A DNA stretch of 64,000 nucleotides from Prevotella sp. OH937_COT-195 (GTDB lineage: Bacteria; Bacteroidota; Bacteroidia; Bacteroidales; Bacteroidaceae): the NCBI RefSeq assembly GCF_003932845.1, contig NZ_RQZH01000001.1, positions 172,891 to 236,890 of the forward strand, written 5' to 3'. This document shows, piece by piece, positions 26,520 through 34,594 of the stretch. Positions within the stretch are counted from its first letter, which is position 1. Every line of letters begins with the position of its first letter. The translations under genes were made by a program, and so were the position numbers. The notes under the pieces are model-generated. The model saw only the letters and a program-made list of their open reading frames with translations, was not told where the DNA came from and did not search any database.

Positions 26520-28727
26520 ATGGTAAGAAAATATATATATTATGCATGCCTCATAATGGTAGTATTTATTCCGGCATCATGTTCCGACAGCCATGACGCG
26601 GCTGTTCTCGACCTCGAACATTATGAACCTGTGGATAAGTTTGTCCCGGCATACGAGGCACTTACCAATCGCACCGACATTGCCACAAACAAAGACTATG
26701 ACATTGAACAAACCGTTAAAGTTATAAATGCGCTTGAGTTGGCACAAGCAAATTCTGAAAATTTCAATGATTTCCTGATGCAGATGGCACGATTGGACTA
26801 CACCGGAGTCGCCCCCGATGTAATGGAGGCAAAACAGAAACTGTTACCCATACTGCAATATATGTATAAGTTGCAGGCTATGGACGAGCAGTTGAGCGAC
26901 ATGTGGATGCTTGTACGCAGTGCGGCGGCGGGAGGGAAGACGGCAATCAAAGACAAGAATATTGCACAGGTGGCATTCGCTGCGACAGGAGATCCGATTG
27001 CCATTTTCAGCATAGTAAGTTCCGAAGATGCCGACCATGCCACAAGTTCGGCATTCGACCAATACGAGAAAGACAAGAAACTGAAAGATGAGATACGCTC
27101 GGACATAGAACGGTTGCGTACATCATATATGCAATACCTGACCGATTATGCACCGATATACCATAAGTATATGAAAGAATACGACCTTATGTGTGTGGAG
27201 AAAGACCGTGCGTATATGGATATTTACTCCGGACAACCTACGAGTGCGCTTGCACACTCGCAGAAAATACTCGACAAATATCCGGGCAACGGCGAGGCAA
27301 TGCTGTTGAAGTCGTTTAGTTTGATAATGGGAGGTAACGGTTCTTCGGCAACCGGTGCCATAAACGGCATTAGACAATCAGTGCAGGCAAAAGACAGTAT
27401 TATTACAAGTAGGGGAGAGGTAATGCTCCAAGATACCATGACGGTACATCGACAGACGATGAACGATGCACAGTGGGAGGCAGACGTAATTATCGATGAC
27501 TACATGTTGCGTTATCCGGACAGCACGGCTCCGGCAATGGTTTTGAAAGGAATGCTTTGCCAACAGACCGGTAACGTAAATCAGGCAATGTTGTATTTCG
27601 ATCAGGCTGCAATAGAATATCCCAGACAAGCGGCACGGCTAACGGATATGCTTGAATCTTACCGACTGCGCAACTATCTCGGCAAAACCTCCGAAGGACA
27701 GTATCTCACACGTCTTTATCGTTCGCAAATGGAGGGATACGGTTTGTTCAGCCCCAATCTCTTGAAGGCTAAGTGTCATGCGGACAAGCGAGATTTGTCC
27801 CAATGCAAGGAGGAAATTTTCAAACACTTCTTCCGCCGTGGCAATCAAGGAGTATATGATGGGCTGCTCTCCGACATGCAATTCTGTGAAGAGCATCTAT
27901 ATGCCGGTTTCAAACAACTGCTCATAGAGAGTTCTTTCATAGACGTGGAGGTGGAACCTGAGACAAAGTGGCTCTTCTGGGAGGATGACGAACTGTTGAA
28001 TGTGAAAATCAAAAATCGTTCTGACCTTGACCTTGAAAATGTGCGCGTGTTTCTCTGTATTCACTATACCGACATGTATAAAGACGAATACGACGTGGTG
28101 CGTGTACCGAAGACAATGAGCATAATAGGAAAGCACTCTACGGCGGACTTTGATACTGTAAGATTGTCATGCGCCGGAAAGAAGACCGGAGACATTACCC
28201 GCATTCGTGCCATTGCCATAACAGATGACAAAATATGCTGGGTAGATGAGACCGGATACAAGAAAAAACATGCCATAAGCATTAGTGGCAACGGTGTAGA
28301 CAGAAGAATAGAAAAAGACAAGGAAGAATATCTGAAGAATTATTCCATAGAGCCGCGGAAACTGAAACAGACCATGCTCGGAGGTATTACGGTATTACAG
28401 CCGGAGGATGATCCGAAAGAAGAAAAAGGTTTCTGGGCGACAATAGGTTCGTGGTTTTGTCGTCCGGACAACGATTTGAAGATAGAATTGCCACGAGTGC
28501 TTACCATGATAGATCCTGTGTTCTCTTTGCGCAGTGCAGATAATGATGATGTGCTGATGCCCACAAGCAACTATCTATCGGGTACATCCATACATCTCGT
28601 GTTCGATTATGTTCCGAAATACAACGAACAATTGCCACTTTATATATATAGTGATTTCGTTGACTTTCGAATAAATATAATCTATCGCGGCAAAGACTCT
28701 GTGATAAGCAGTGTAGAGGAGGTTTAG
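26520..28727 (+). CDS. Large TPR-like lipoprotein of unknown function
   Basis: Predicted lipoprotein of 735 residues: the signal ends in FIPASCSDSHD, giving a lipidated Cys21. Residues 30-420 are helix-rich, with TPR-like segments near AHSQKILDKYPGNGEAMLLKSFSLI and APAMVLKGMLCQQTGNVNQAMLYFDQAAIEYPRQAARL. The C-terminal third is beta-rich (LLNVKIKNRSDLDLENVRVFLCIHYTD, IHLVFDYVPKYNEQLPLYIYSDF), like an Ig-type fold. A good AAGGAAAG ribosome site lies 9 nt before ATG. It follows the TonB-dependent receptor by 169 bp with a terminator between, so joint regulation is possible but not shown. No known family was recognised. Confidence 0.75.
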   Translation: MVRKYIYYACLIMVVFIPASCSDSHDAAVLDLEHYEPVDKFVPAYEALTNRTDIATNKDYDIEQTVKVINALELAQANSENFNDFLMQMARLDYTGVAPDVMEAKQKLLPILQYMYKLQAMDEQLSDMWMLVRSAAAGGKTAIKDKNIAQVAFAATGDPIAIFSIVSSEDADHATSSAFDQYEKDKKLKDEIRSDIERLRTSYMQYLTDYAPIYHKYMKEYDLMCVEKDRAYMDIYSGQPTSALAHSQKILDKYPGNGEAMLLKSFSLIMGGNGSSATGAINGIRQSVQAKDSIITSRGEVMLQDTMTVHRQTMNDAQWEADVIIDDYMLRYPDSTAPAMVLKGMLCQQTGNVNQAMLYFDQAAIEYPRQAARLTDMLESYRLRNYLGKTSEGQYLTRLYRSQMEGYGLFSPNLLKAKCHADKRDLSQCKEEIFKHFFRRGNQGVYDGLLSDMQFCEEHLYAGFKQLLIESSFIDVEVEPETKWLFWEDDELLNVKIKNRSDLDLENVRVFLCIHYTDMYKDEYDVVRVPKTMSIIGKHSTADFDTVRLSCAGKKTGDITRIRAIAITDDKICWVDETGYKKKHAISISGNGVDRRIEKDKEEYLKNYSIEPRKLKQTMLGGITVLQPEDDPKEEKGFWATIGSWFCRPDNDLKIELPRVLTMIDPVFSLRSADNDDVLMPTSNYLSGTSIHLVFDYVPKYNEQLPLYIYSDFVDFRINIIYRGKDSVISSVEEV

Positions 28728-28764
28728 TGATTTTCGAGCGATACGCTTTCCAAAGTTAAGAAAA

Positions 28765-28825
28765 CATGTGTTGAAAATGCGGAATTTATTTTCAACACAT
28801 GCAAACATTTCTTGTTTTTTTTTTG
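28765..28825 (+). terminator. Terminator of the TPR-like lipoprotein gene
   Basis: CATGTGTTGAAAAT (28765-28778) and ATTTTCAACACATG (28788-28801) form a perfect 14-bp stem with a 9-nt loop. A long T-run lies at 28814-28824. Confidence 0.8.
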
Positions 28826-28849
28826 TTTCTTCCGAATTTTATTAAAATG

Positions 28850-28881
28850 TTTGGGTAATTGGAACAATTAAACTAATTTTG
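28850..28881 (+). promoter_or_regulatory. Promoter of kdsA-kdsD-PLD
   Basis: TTTG at 28850-28853, 20 nt, TAATTTTG at 28874-28881. The predicted transcript start (about 28888) lies downstream of the longest-frame ATG at 28883. This decides the kdsA start as ATG 28907. Confidence 0.75.
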
Positions 28882-28906
28882 CATGTTATTAAAAAGCGTA
28901 TTTATA

Positions 28907-29662
28907 ATGAAACCCATACTCATTGCAGGACCTTGCGTAATTGAGTCGGCAGAATTGCTTGATACAGTTGCCATGAAACTTATATCTATAAATAAGGAAT
29001 ACGGAACGGACATAATTTTCAAAGCTTCGTTCGACAAGGCCAACCGAACAAGCATACATTCATACAGAGGACCGGGGCTTGAAAGAGGTCTGCAGATGCT
29101 TTGTGACGTAAAAGAAAAATACGGACTGCGCATACTTACGGACATACACGAGAGTTATCAGGCGGAAGCGGCAGGAGAAGTGTGTGACGTTCTGCAAATC
29201 CCGGCATTCTTATGCAGGCAGACCGACCTGCTTGTTGCCGCGGCAAAGACAGGAAAGACCATAAACATAAAGAAAGCCCAATTCCTCAGCGGGCAAGACA
29301 TGCGCTACCCCGTAGAGAAAGCAAAAGAGGCAGGAGCAAAGGACGTATGGCTTACGGAACGCGGTAATTCATTCGGATACAACAACCTTGTAGTTGATTT
29401 CAGAAACATACCGGACATGCTTGACATTGTTCCTGATGTGATAATGGACTGCACCCACAGCGTACAACGTCCCGGAGCAGGCAACGGTAAGACCTCCGGT
29501 GACCGCCGTTTCGTGCCCGCCATGGCATTGGCAGCAAAAGCCTTTGGCGCAACAGGATATTTCTTTGAGGTGCATCCCGATCCCGACAAAGGTTTGTCCG
29601 ATGCTCCCAATATGCTTTTCCTCAATGATTTGGAAGGCTTGGTTAAACAACTTATAGATTAG
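28907..29662 (+). CDS. kdsA: 3-deoxy-8-phosphooctulonate (KDO-8-P) synthase
   Basis: Condenses phosphoenolpyruvate with arabinose 5-phosphate to KDO-8-phosphate for the lipid A-core linkage; cytoplasmic. The 251-residue protein has MKPILIAGPCVIES, DIIFKASFDKANRTSIHSYRGPGLERGL, LTDIHE, VLQIPAFLCRQTDLL and KKAQFLSGQDM, all diagnostic of KdsA. A frame extension to 28883 begins inside the predicted promoter region, so ATG 28907 is preferred. kdsD follows after 5 bp, giving supplier and user of arabinose 5-phosphate in one operon. Confidence 0.96.
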   Translation: MKPILIAGPCVIESAELLDTVAMKLISINKEYGTDIIFKASFDKANRTSIHSYRGPGLERGLQMLCDVKEKYGLRILTDIHESYQAEAAGEVCDVLQIPAFLCRQTDLLVAAAKTGKTINIKKAQFLSGQDMRYPVEKAKEAGAKDVWLTERGNSFGYNNLVVDFRNIPDMLDIVPDVIMDCTHSVQRPGAGNGKTSGDRRFVPAMALAAKAFGATGYFFEVHPDPDKGLSDAPNMLFLNDLEGLVKQLID

Positions 29663-29667
29663 AAAGA

Positions 29668-30642
29668 ATGGTGAAGCATAATGAACGTTTGGCTATGGTA
29701 CGCCGGTATGCCATACAATGTATAAAAGACGAGAGCAATGCTGTATTGGATCTTATAAATCAGATTGACGAAGAGTTTGACCGTGCCGTCGAATTTATGC
29801 TAAACTGCAAAGGTAAGATAATTGTGACGGGAGTGGGTAAAAGTGGGCATATCGGGGCAAAGATAGCCGCAACATTGTCTAGCACGGGTACCCCATCGTT
29901 CTTCATCAATCCTCTTGATGTATTTCATGGTGACCTCGGAGTAATGACACGCGATGATGTGGTAATGGCAATAAGCAACTCGGGCAACACAGACGAACTG
30001 TTGAGGTTTATCCCCATGGTTCTTCACATGCAGATACCAATCATCGGCATAAGCGGGAACGAAAACAGCCTGCTTGCAAAATACAGCACAACACACATAA
30101 AAGTTAAGGTGGACAAGGAAGCGTGTCCGCTAAATCTTGCTCCGACGAGCAGCACCACGGCGACACTTGTTATGGGTGATGCACTTGCAATAGCACTTAT
30201 GGAGGTGCGCGATTTTAAGCCTACCGACTTTGCCCATTTCCACCCGGGAGGCGAACTTGGGAAAAGATTGCTTACCACCGCAAAAGACGTGATGCGTTCG
30301 AACGACCTGCCTGTAATTCCGAAAGAAATGCAACTCGGAGAGGCTATAATCCTTGTAAGTAAGGGGAAACTCGGACTTGGTGTGTCAATTGACGGGGAAG
30401 GCAGGATAGAAGGACTCATAACCGACGGAGACATTAGGCGTGCCATGGAGAAATGGCAGGCTGAATTTGTCCGGCATAAGGTTGAAGAGATAATGACAAG
30501 GACACCGAAATGCGTCTTGGCAGACACCAAGATAACGGAAATACAAAAGATAATGCACGCGAATTTCGTACATACAGTTCTCGTAACCGACAAGGAAGGA
30601 CATCTACTCGGAGTGGTTGACCATTATTCTTGCATGATTTAG
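29668..30642 (+). CDS. kdsD: Arabinose-5-phosphate isomerase (KpsF/GutQ family)
   Basis: Converts ribulose 5-phosphate to arabinose 5-phosphate, the KdsA substrate. The 324-residue protein has an N-terminal SIS domain (KIIVTGVGKSGHIGAKIAATLSSTGTPSFF, HGDLGVMTRDD, ISNSGNTDELL, LAPTSSTTATLVMGDALA, HPGGELGKRL) and two C-terminal CBS domains (about 205-324, ending LLGVVDHYSCMI). It lies 5 bp after kdsA and 3 bp before the PLD gene, so it is in one operon. Confidence 0.95.
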   Translation: MVKHNERLAMVRRYAIQCIKDESNAVLDLINQIDEEFDRAVEFMLNCKGKIIVTGVGKSGHIGAKIAATLSSTGTPSFFINPLDVFHGDLGVMTRDDVVMAISNSGNTDELLRFIPMVLHMQIPIIGISGNENSLLAKYSTTHIKVKVDKEACPLNLAPTSSTTATLVMGDALAIALMEVRDFKPTDFAHFHPGGELGKRLLTTAKDVMRSNDLPVIPKEMQLGEAIILVSKGKLGLGVSIDGEGRIEGLITDGDIRRAMEKWQAEFVRHKVEEIMTRTPKCVLADTKITEIQKIMHANFVHTVLVTDKEGHLLGVVDHYSCMI

Positions 30643-30645
30643 AAT

Positions 30646-31914
30646 ATGTCGAGACTATTCCCTCTTATATTGCTTTGTCTGTTTTCCTTTTCCTGCAACG
30701 CACAAAGAACAGATTCTTTGATAGTGAACGAATTGCGTAGCCATGGCATAAAATTTACAAAAGACAACTCGGTGGTGTTGCTAATGTCGGGACAAGAGAA
30801 ATTCGATGACATGTTTAATGCAATACGTAGCGCAAAGAGTTCCGTGCATTTGGAGTATTTCAATTTCAGAAACGACTCCATTGCCAACCTGCTTTTCGAA
30901 ATACTTGCAAATAAAATCAAGGAGGGGGTTGTGGTAAGAGCCTTATTCGATGGTTTCGGCAACAAGTCTAACAACATGCCGTTAAAGAAAAAGCACATAA
31001 GACATCGCCGTGAACAGGGCATACAACTATATGAGTTCAATCCTGTGGAATTTCCTTGGCTTGACGACCTTTTTGGCAGAGACCACCGTAAGATTGTGGT
31101 GATAGACGGTAAAATTGCATACACCGGAGGAATGAACGTTGCCGATTATTACATAAAAGGCACTGAAACCGTGGGCGAGTGGCGCGACCTTCACTGTCGT
31201 ATAGAAGGAGCGGCGGTAAACGATTTGCAAGAGATATTTGCAAGAATGTGGGAGAAGGTTACCGGAGAAAAAATAGAGGGTGAGGAATATTATCGCAAAA
31301 ATAACGAAAAAACTCCATGTCGCTTCGCAGATCTTATGCCGGATACCACACTTACGGTTGGCAGAAAAATGGTTGGAATCATAAACCGTGAACCGCATAA
31401 ATCGCCGAAGATAATAAGACAGTTTTATATAAGTGCGATAAACAATTCCAAAGACAGTATAAAGATAATAAACCCTTATTTTACCCTTATTCCGGGTATA
31501 AAGAAAGCATTGCGCAAGGCTATAAAGCGAGGAGTGAAGGTGGAACTGATGATTGCCGCAAACAGTGACATTCCACTTACACCCGACTGTAGTTTCCACA
31601 ACATGCACAGGCTGATGAAAAAGGGTGCTCACGTTTGGATATACGAGAACGGATTTCACCACTCGAAGATGATGACTGTCGACGGACAAATATGCACGGT
31701 TGGAAGTGCAAATCTCGATGCACGCAGTCTTTATTTCGACTATGAGGAGAATGCCGTGATTGCAGACTCGTGTACTACGAAGCAACTTGAAGACATGTTC
31801 GAACGGGATAAGCGGCACTCGTTCAAACTTACCGAGGAGACTTGGGACAAATGGAGGACGCCTTGGCAGAAATTCCGTGGTTGGTTTGCCAATCTGCTCG
31901 CTCCGTTCCTTTGA
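30646..31914 (+). CDS. Exported phospholipase D-superfamily enzyme (cardiolipin synthase-like)
   Basis: 422-residue PLD-superfamily protein with two HKD motifs: DHRKIVVIDGKIAYTGGMN and HHSKMMTVDGQICTVGSANLDARS, the paired active site of cardiolipin synthases. Instead of the two N-terminal membrane helices of ordinary Cls it has a short signal ending LFSFSCNAQRTD, a likely lipobox with Cys17. The active site would then be outside the cytoplasm, anchored by lipid. It is the third gene of the kdsA-kdsD operon (3-bp gap), pointing to a role in envelope lipid or lipopolysaccharide metabolism. Whether it makes cardiolipin or transfers phosphatidyl groups otherwise is open. Confidence 0.85.
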   Translation: MSRLFPLILLCLFSFSCNAQRTDSLIVNELRSHGIKFTKDNSVVLLMSGQEKFDDMFNAIRSAKSSVHLEYFNFRNDSIANLLFEILANKIKEGVVVRALFDGFGNKSNNMPLKKKHIRHRREQGIQLYEFNPVEFPWLDDLFGRDHRKIVVIDGKIAYTGGMNVADYYIKGTETVGEWRDLHCRIEGAAVNDLQEIFARMWEKVTGEKIEGEEYYRKNNEKTPCRFADLMPDTTLTVGRKMVGIINREPHKSPKIIRQFYISAINNSKDSIKIINPYFTLIPGIKKALRKAIKRGVKVELMIAANSDIPLTPDCSFHNMHRLMKKGAHVWIYENGFHHSKMMTVDGQICTVGSANLDARSLYFDYEENAVIADSCTTKQLEDMFERDKRHSFKLTEETWDKWRTPWQKFRGWFANLLAPFL

Positions 31915-32022
31915 TGTTTTTCTTTACGATGTATTACATCGATTTCTTGTTTCTGTCACCCCGTTATCAAAAGATTTTTCTTTAATTAAGTATGTATATT
32001 TGAAAAATATACCGAAAAATAT

Positions 32023-32052
32023 TTTGTTTTTCAATTATTATTTATAAATTTG
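32023..32052 (+). promoter_or_regulatory. Promoter of the lactate permease gene
   Basis: TTTG at 32023-32026, 18 nt, TAAATTTG at 32045-32052. The predicted transcript has a leader of about 100 nt, longer than most in this window, which includes the small dyad TTCGCAGATTTTGCGAA (32070-32086). Confidence 0.65.
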
Positions 32053-32157
32053 TCGAACGTTTTTCATGCATTCGCAGATTTTGCGAAGACGGAATGAGGC
32101 ACGTTTGCCGAGAACTTTAAATAATACTTATATATAATACTTACTAAAGTCTATTTT

Positions 32158-33735
32158 ATGTCAGCAATCGTATCAATCGTACCTATCGTCCTGCTGTTTG
32201 TCCTGATGCTTGGTTTCAAGATGGCAGGTCACAAGAGTGCATTCATAACTCTTGTAGTGACAATCCTACTTGCTCTCTTTGCCGCACCTGCAATGGACAT
32301 GGTTCCGGAAAAATTTCAGGAAGCATCAATATTCGGCGTGGTGGGATGGAGTTTCGTGGAAGGTGTGTTCAAAGCAGTATTCCCGATTCTCATCATCATA
32401 ATGATGGCTCTTTACAGTTACAACATTCTTCTCGAAACAAAGGAAATAGACATTATCAAAGCACAGTTTACAAGTATTTCCAACGACAAGGGTATTGTTG
32501 TATTACTTATGGTTTGGGGGTTCGGCGGACTTCTTGAGGGCATGGCGGGCTTCGGAACGGCGGTCGCCATACCTGCGGCTATACTTATCGGACTTGGTTT
32601 CAAACCTATGTTTTCTGCCCTTGTTTCTCTAATTGCCAATACCGTTGCCGTGGCATTTGGTGCGGTAGGAGTTCCCGTAACAACACTCTGTAATGAGGTT
32701 GCGGTAGGCGGAGTGGTTTCGACGGAGTTCATATCTCAGACTTCATCTTTCATAGTGCTTCAATTGGCAATGCTTTTCTTTATAATTCCGTTCATAATAC
32801 TTATGATAACCGATCGCAAAGCCGTGATCAAGAACATTTTATTGGCACTATGGACGGGTGTGGTGTCATTTGTTACACAATATTGCTGTGCGCACTTTCT
32901 TGGTGCAGAGACACCGGCGATACTTGGTTCCATCGCAGCGATAGTTGCCATAATTATTTATGCCCGCATTTTCGAAAAGAAACGTGGTAAAGCCGATGGT
33001 ATGGAAAAAGAAAATAAATCATATACTTTAGGAGAGACATTCCGTGCATGGAGTGTATATCTGTTTATCCTCGTGTTTATTCTATTAAGCGGTGCTTTGT
33101 GTCCGCCGATAAATATTTTCTTGAAAACACACCTTGTGACTAAACTTACACTGCCTGTCATCGGATCCACGGTATCGTTCGGTTGGATAAGCAATGCCGG
33201 TTTGATGCTATTCCTTGGAGCTACTATAGGAGGTATGGTTCAAGGTATGAGTTTCGGGAAACTAATGGTATTGCTTGCACGTACCATAGTGAAGAGCAAC
33301 AAGACGATTATTACTATCGTGAGTCTGATTGCATTGTCGTCGGTTATGAATAATTCGGGAATGATAAATGCCATTGCCGTAGGTCTCGTGGCACTTACCG
33401 GCTCGTTCTATCCGTTCTTCGCACCTCTAATTGGTGCTATCGGTACTTTCGTTACAGGATCGGATACTTCTGCCAATATATTGTTCGGAAAACTACAAGC
33501 AAACGTTGCCACCCAACTCGGACTTACACCAAATCAGTCAACGTGGTTAATAGCATCAAATACCACAGGAGCAACAGGAGGCAAGATGATTTCGCCGCAG
33601 AGTATTGCCATCGCCACTGCTGCATGTGACATGGAAGGTAAGGACGGAGACATACTTAAGTCGGCAATACCATACGCCGTTGTGTATATCATAATCTCCG
33701 GACTGATGGTTTATTTTGGTTTGAACATTATATAA
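32158..33735 (+). CDS. lldP: L-lactate permease family transporter
   Basis: Inner-membrane carrier of 525 residues with about 13 hydrophobic segments. The LldP/LctP signature is clear: VWGFGGLLEGMAGFGTAVAIPAAILIGLGF and ANTVAVAFGAVGVPVTTL, and the C-terminal GTFVTGSDTSANILFGKLQ with NTTGATGGKMISPQSIAIA. It likely moves lactate (or glycolate) with protons. It is a single-gene unit with its own promoter and terminator. Family members differ in substrate, so lactate is inferred. Confidence 0.88.
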   Translation: MSAIVSIVPIVLLFVLMLGFKMAGHKSAFITLVVTILLALFAAPAMDMVPEKFQEASIFGVVGWSFVEGVFKAVFPILIIIMMALYSYNILLETKEIDIIKAQFTSISNDKGIVVLLMVWGFGGLLEGMAGFGTAVAIPAAILIGLGFKPMFSALVSLIANTVAVAFGAVGVPVTTLCNEVAVGGVVSTEFISQTSSFIVLQLAMLFFIIPFIILMITDRKAVIKNILLALWTGVVSFVTQYCCAHFLGAETPAILGSIAAIVAIIIYARIFEKKRGKADGMEKENKSYTLGETFRAWSVYLFILVFILLSGALCPPINIFLKTHLVTKLTLPVIGSTVSFGWISNAGLMLFLGATIGGMVQGMSFGKLMVLLARTIVKSNKTIITIVSLIALSSVMNNSGMINAIAVGLVALTGSFYPFFAPLIGAIGTFVTGSDTSANILFGKLQANVATQLGLTPNQSTWLIASNTTGATGGKMISPQSIAIATAACDMEGKDGDILKSAIPYAVVYIIISGLMVYFGLNII

Positions 33736-33774
33736 GGATAGCCCGAGATATAGTAAAACGAATTTGATAAAAAA

Positions 33775-33830
33775 GGAAATACGGTCTGTGCCGGATTTTA
33801 TGAATCTAACAAACCGTATTTCCTCTTATT
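33775..33830 (+). terminator. Terminator of the lactate permease gene
   Basis: GGAAATACGGT (33775-33785) pairs perfectly with ACCGTATTTCC (33813-33823), with an A-rich tract before and TCTTATT after. The 27-nt loop is large. Confidence 0.65.
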
Positions 33831-33839
33831 CGTAAAATC

Positions 33840-34044
33840 TTTAAACCCAAATCGGTCATTAGAACCCTCAACCGATTTTGTTCGATTGTTGGGCGGATGC
33901 ACAGCCGTTTCATCGAAGGCGTAGCGGGCTGCGTCGAGATGTAATGGCTGCGCAGATGGCAGCAAGCGGGCTAAAGCAGTAGGGAAGTGTAACGGCAATA
34001 GCAAATCTAAGCAAATGCGGTCTAATGACCGATTTGGGTTTAAA
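33840..34044 (+). mobile_element. MITE-like element, copy 2
   Basis: 205-bp non-coding element with perfect 24-bp terminal inverted repeats: it begins TTTAAACCCAAATCGGTCAT at 33840 and ends with the reverse complement at 34044. The interior (ACCCTCAACCGATTTTGTTC, then GGCGTAGCGGGCTGCGTCGA) matches copy 1 at 23661-23864 in inverted orientation with about 14 differences. It lies between the lactate permease terminator and the tRNA promoter. No transposase is present, so it would need help in trans. Confidence 0.8.
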
Positions 34045-34203
34045 GATATATTGTTTGCTTGCTGGTTGCCCAAATTTATTTTCCGACGAACTATTTGAGG
34101 AAGGGTCAATGTCAAAGAAAGGATATCGGGTCTGAAAGAATATTACATATAAAATTAGAAAAAAAGAAAAAGTTTGGCAGGTAGCAAAAAAATACATAGA
34201 ATA

Positions 34204-34235
34204 TTTGCAAATATAAAAAAAATATATTACCTTTG
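34204..34235 (+). promoter_or_regulatory. Promoter of the tRNA-Ser/tRNA-Glu unit
   Basis: TTTG at 34204-34207, 20 nt, TACCTTTG at 34228-34235, about 46 nt before the first tRNA base. Confidence 0.75.
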
Positions 34236-34281
34236 CATCCGCAATTGAGAGATCGATTGTTTCGGCAACAAATCAGCCCGA

Positions 34282-34368
34282 GGAAGGATGGGTGAGTGGC
34301 TGAAACCAACAGTTTGCTAAACTGTCGTACGGGTAACCGTACCGGGGGTTCGAATCCCCCTCCTTCCG
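34282..34368 (+). tRNA. tRNA-Ser (anticodon GCT)
   Basis: Acceptor arms GGAAGGA (34282-34288) and TCCTTCC (34361-34367), discriminator G at 34368. The anticodon stem ACAGT/ACTGT encloses TTGCTAA, giving anticodon GCT at 34316-34318. A long variable arm (GTACGGGTAACCGTAC) marks a class II serine tRNA; the T arm is CGGGGGTTCGAATCCCCC. CCA is not encoded (GCAA follows). Confidence 0.95.
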
Positions 34369-34395
34369 CAAGGGATTTTGAATGCCGGAGATAAT

Positions 34396-34467
34396 GGTGG
34401 ATTCATCTAACGGTTAGGATACAAGATTCTCAATCTTGGCATAGGGGTTCGATTCCCCTATCCACTA
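34396..34467 (+). tRNA. tRNA-Glu (anticodon CTC)
   Basis: Acceptor GGTGGAT (34396-34402) pairs with ATCCACT (34460-34466), with a G-U at the first pair; discriminator A. The anticodon stem CAAGA/TCTTG encloses TTCTCAA, giving CTC. The T arm is AGGGGTTCGATTCCCCT. The 72-nt length fits Glu. It probably supplements a tRNA-Glu(TTC) elsewhere. CCA is not encoded. Confidence 0.92.
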
Positions 34468-34473
34468 CTAAAA

Positions 34474-34508
34474 ACGAGGGTGCGTCAAAACAGACGTACC
34501 CTTGTTTT
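34474..34508 (+). terminator. Terminator of the tRNA unit
   Basis: ACGAGGGTGCGTC (34474-34486) pairs with GACGTACCCTTGT (34493-34505), 13 bp with two G-U, followed by TTTGT. Confidence 0.75.
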
Positions 34509-34594
34509 GTAGCCTTGTTAAAGGATGATATGACATATTCGTCAATCAGGCATTGATTTTGTGAAAAATGAAAAACAATAAATGAGAATTTTAC

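Noticed and set aside
31027..31818. 263-codon antisense ORF within the PLD gene
   Set aside because: It is a shadow of a clearly coding gene with HKD motifs; its translation has no domain, signal or start context.
31927..31941. Terminator of the kdsA operon
   Set aside because: CGATGT/ACATCG is only 6 bp with a 3-nt loop and a broken T-run; too weak to list as a feature.
32053..32157. Riboswitch in the lactate permease leader
   Set aside because: Only a small TTCGCA/TGCGAA dyad is visible; no conserved riboswitch core was recognised.
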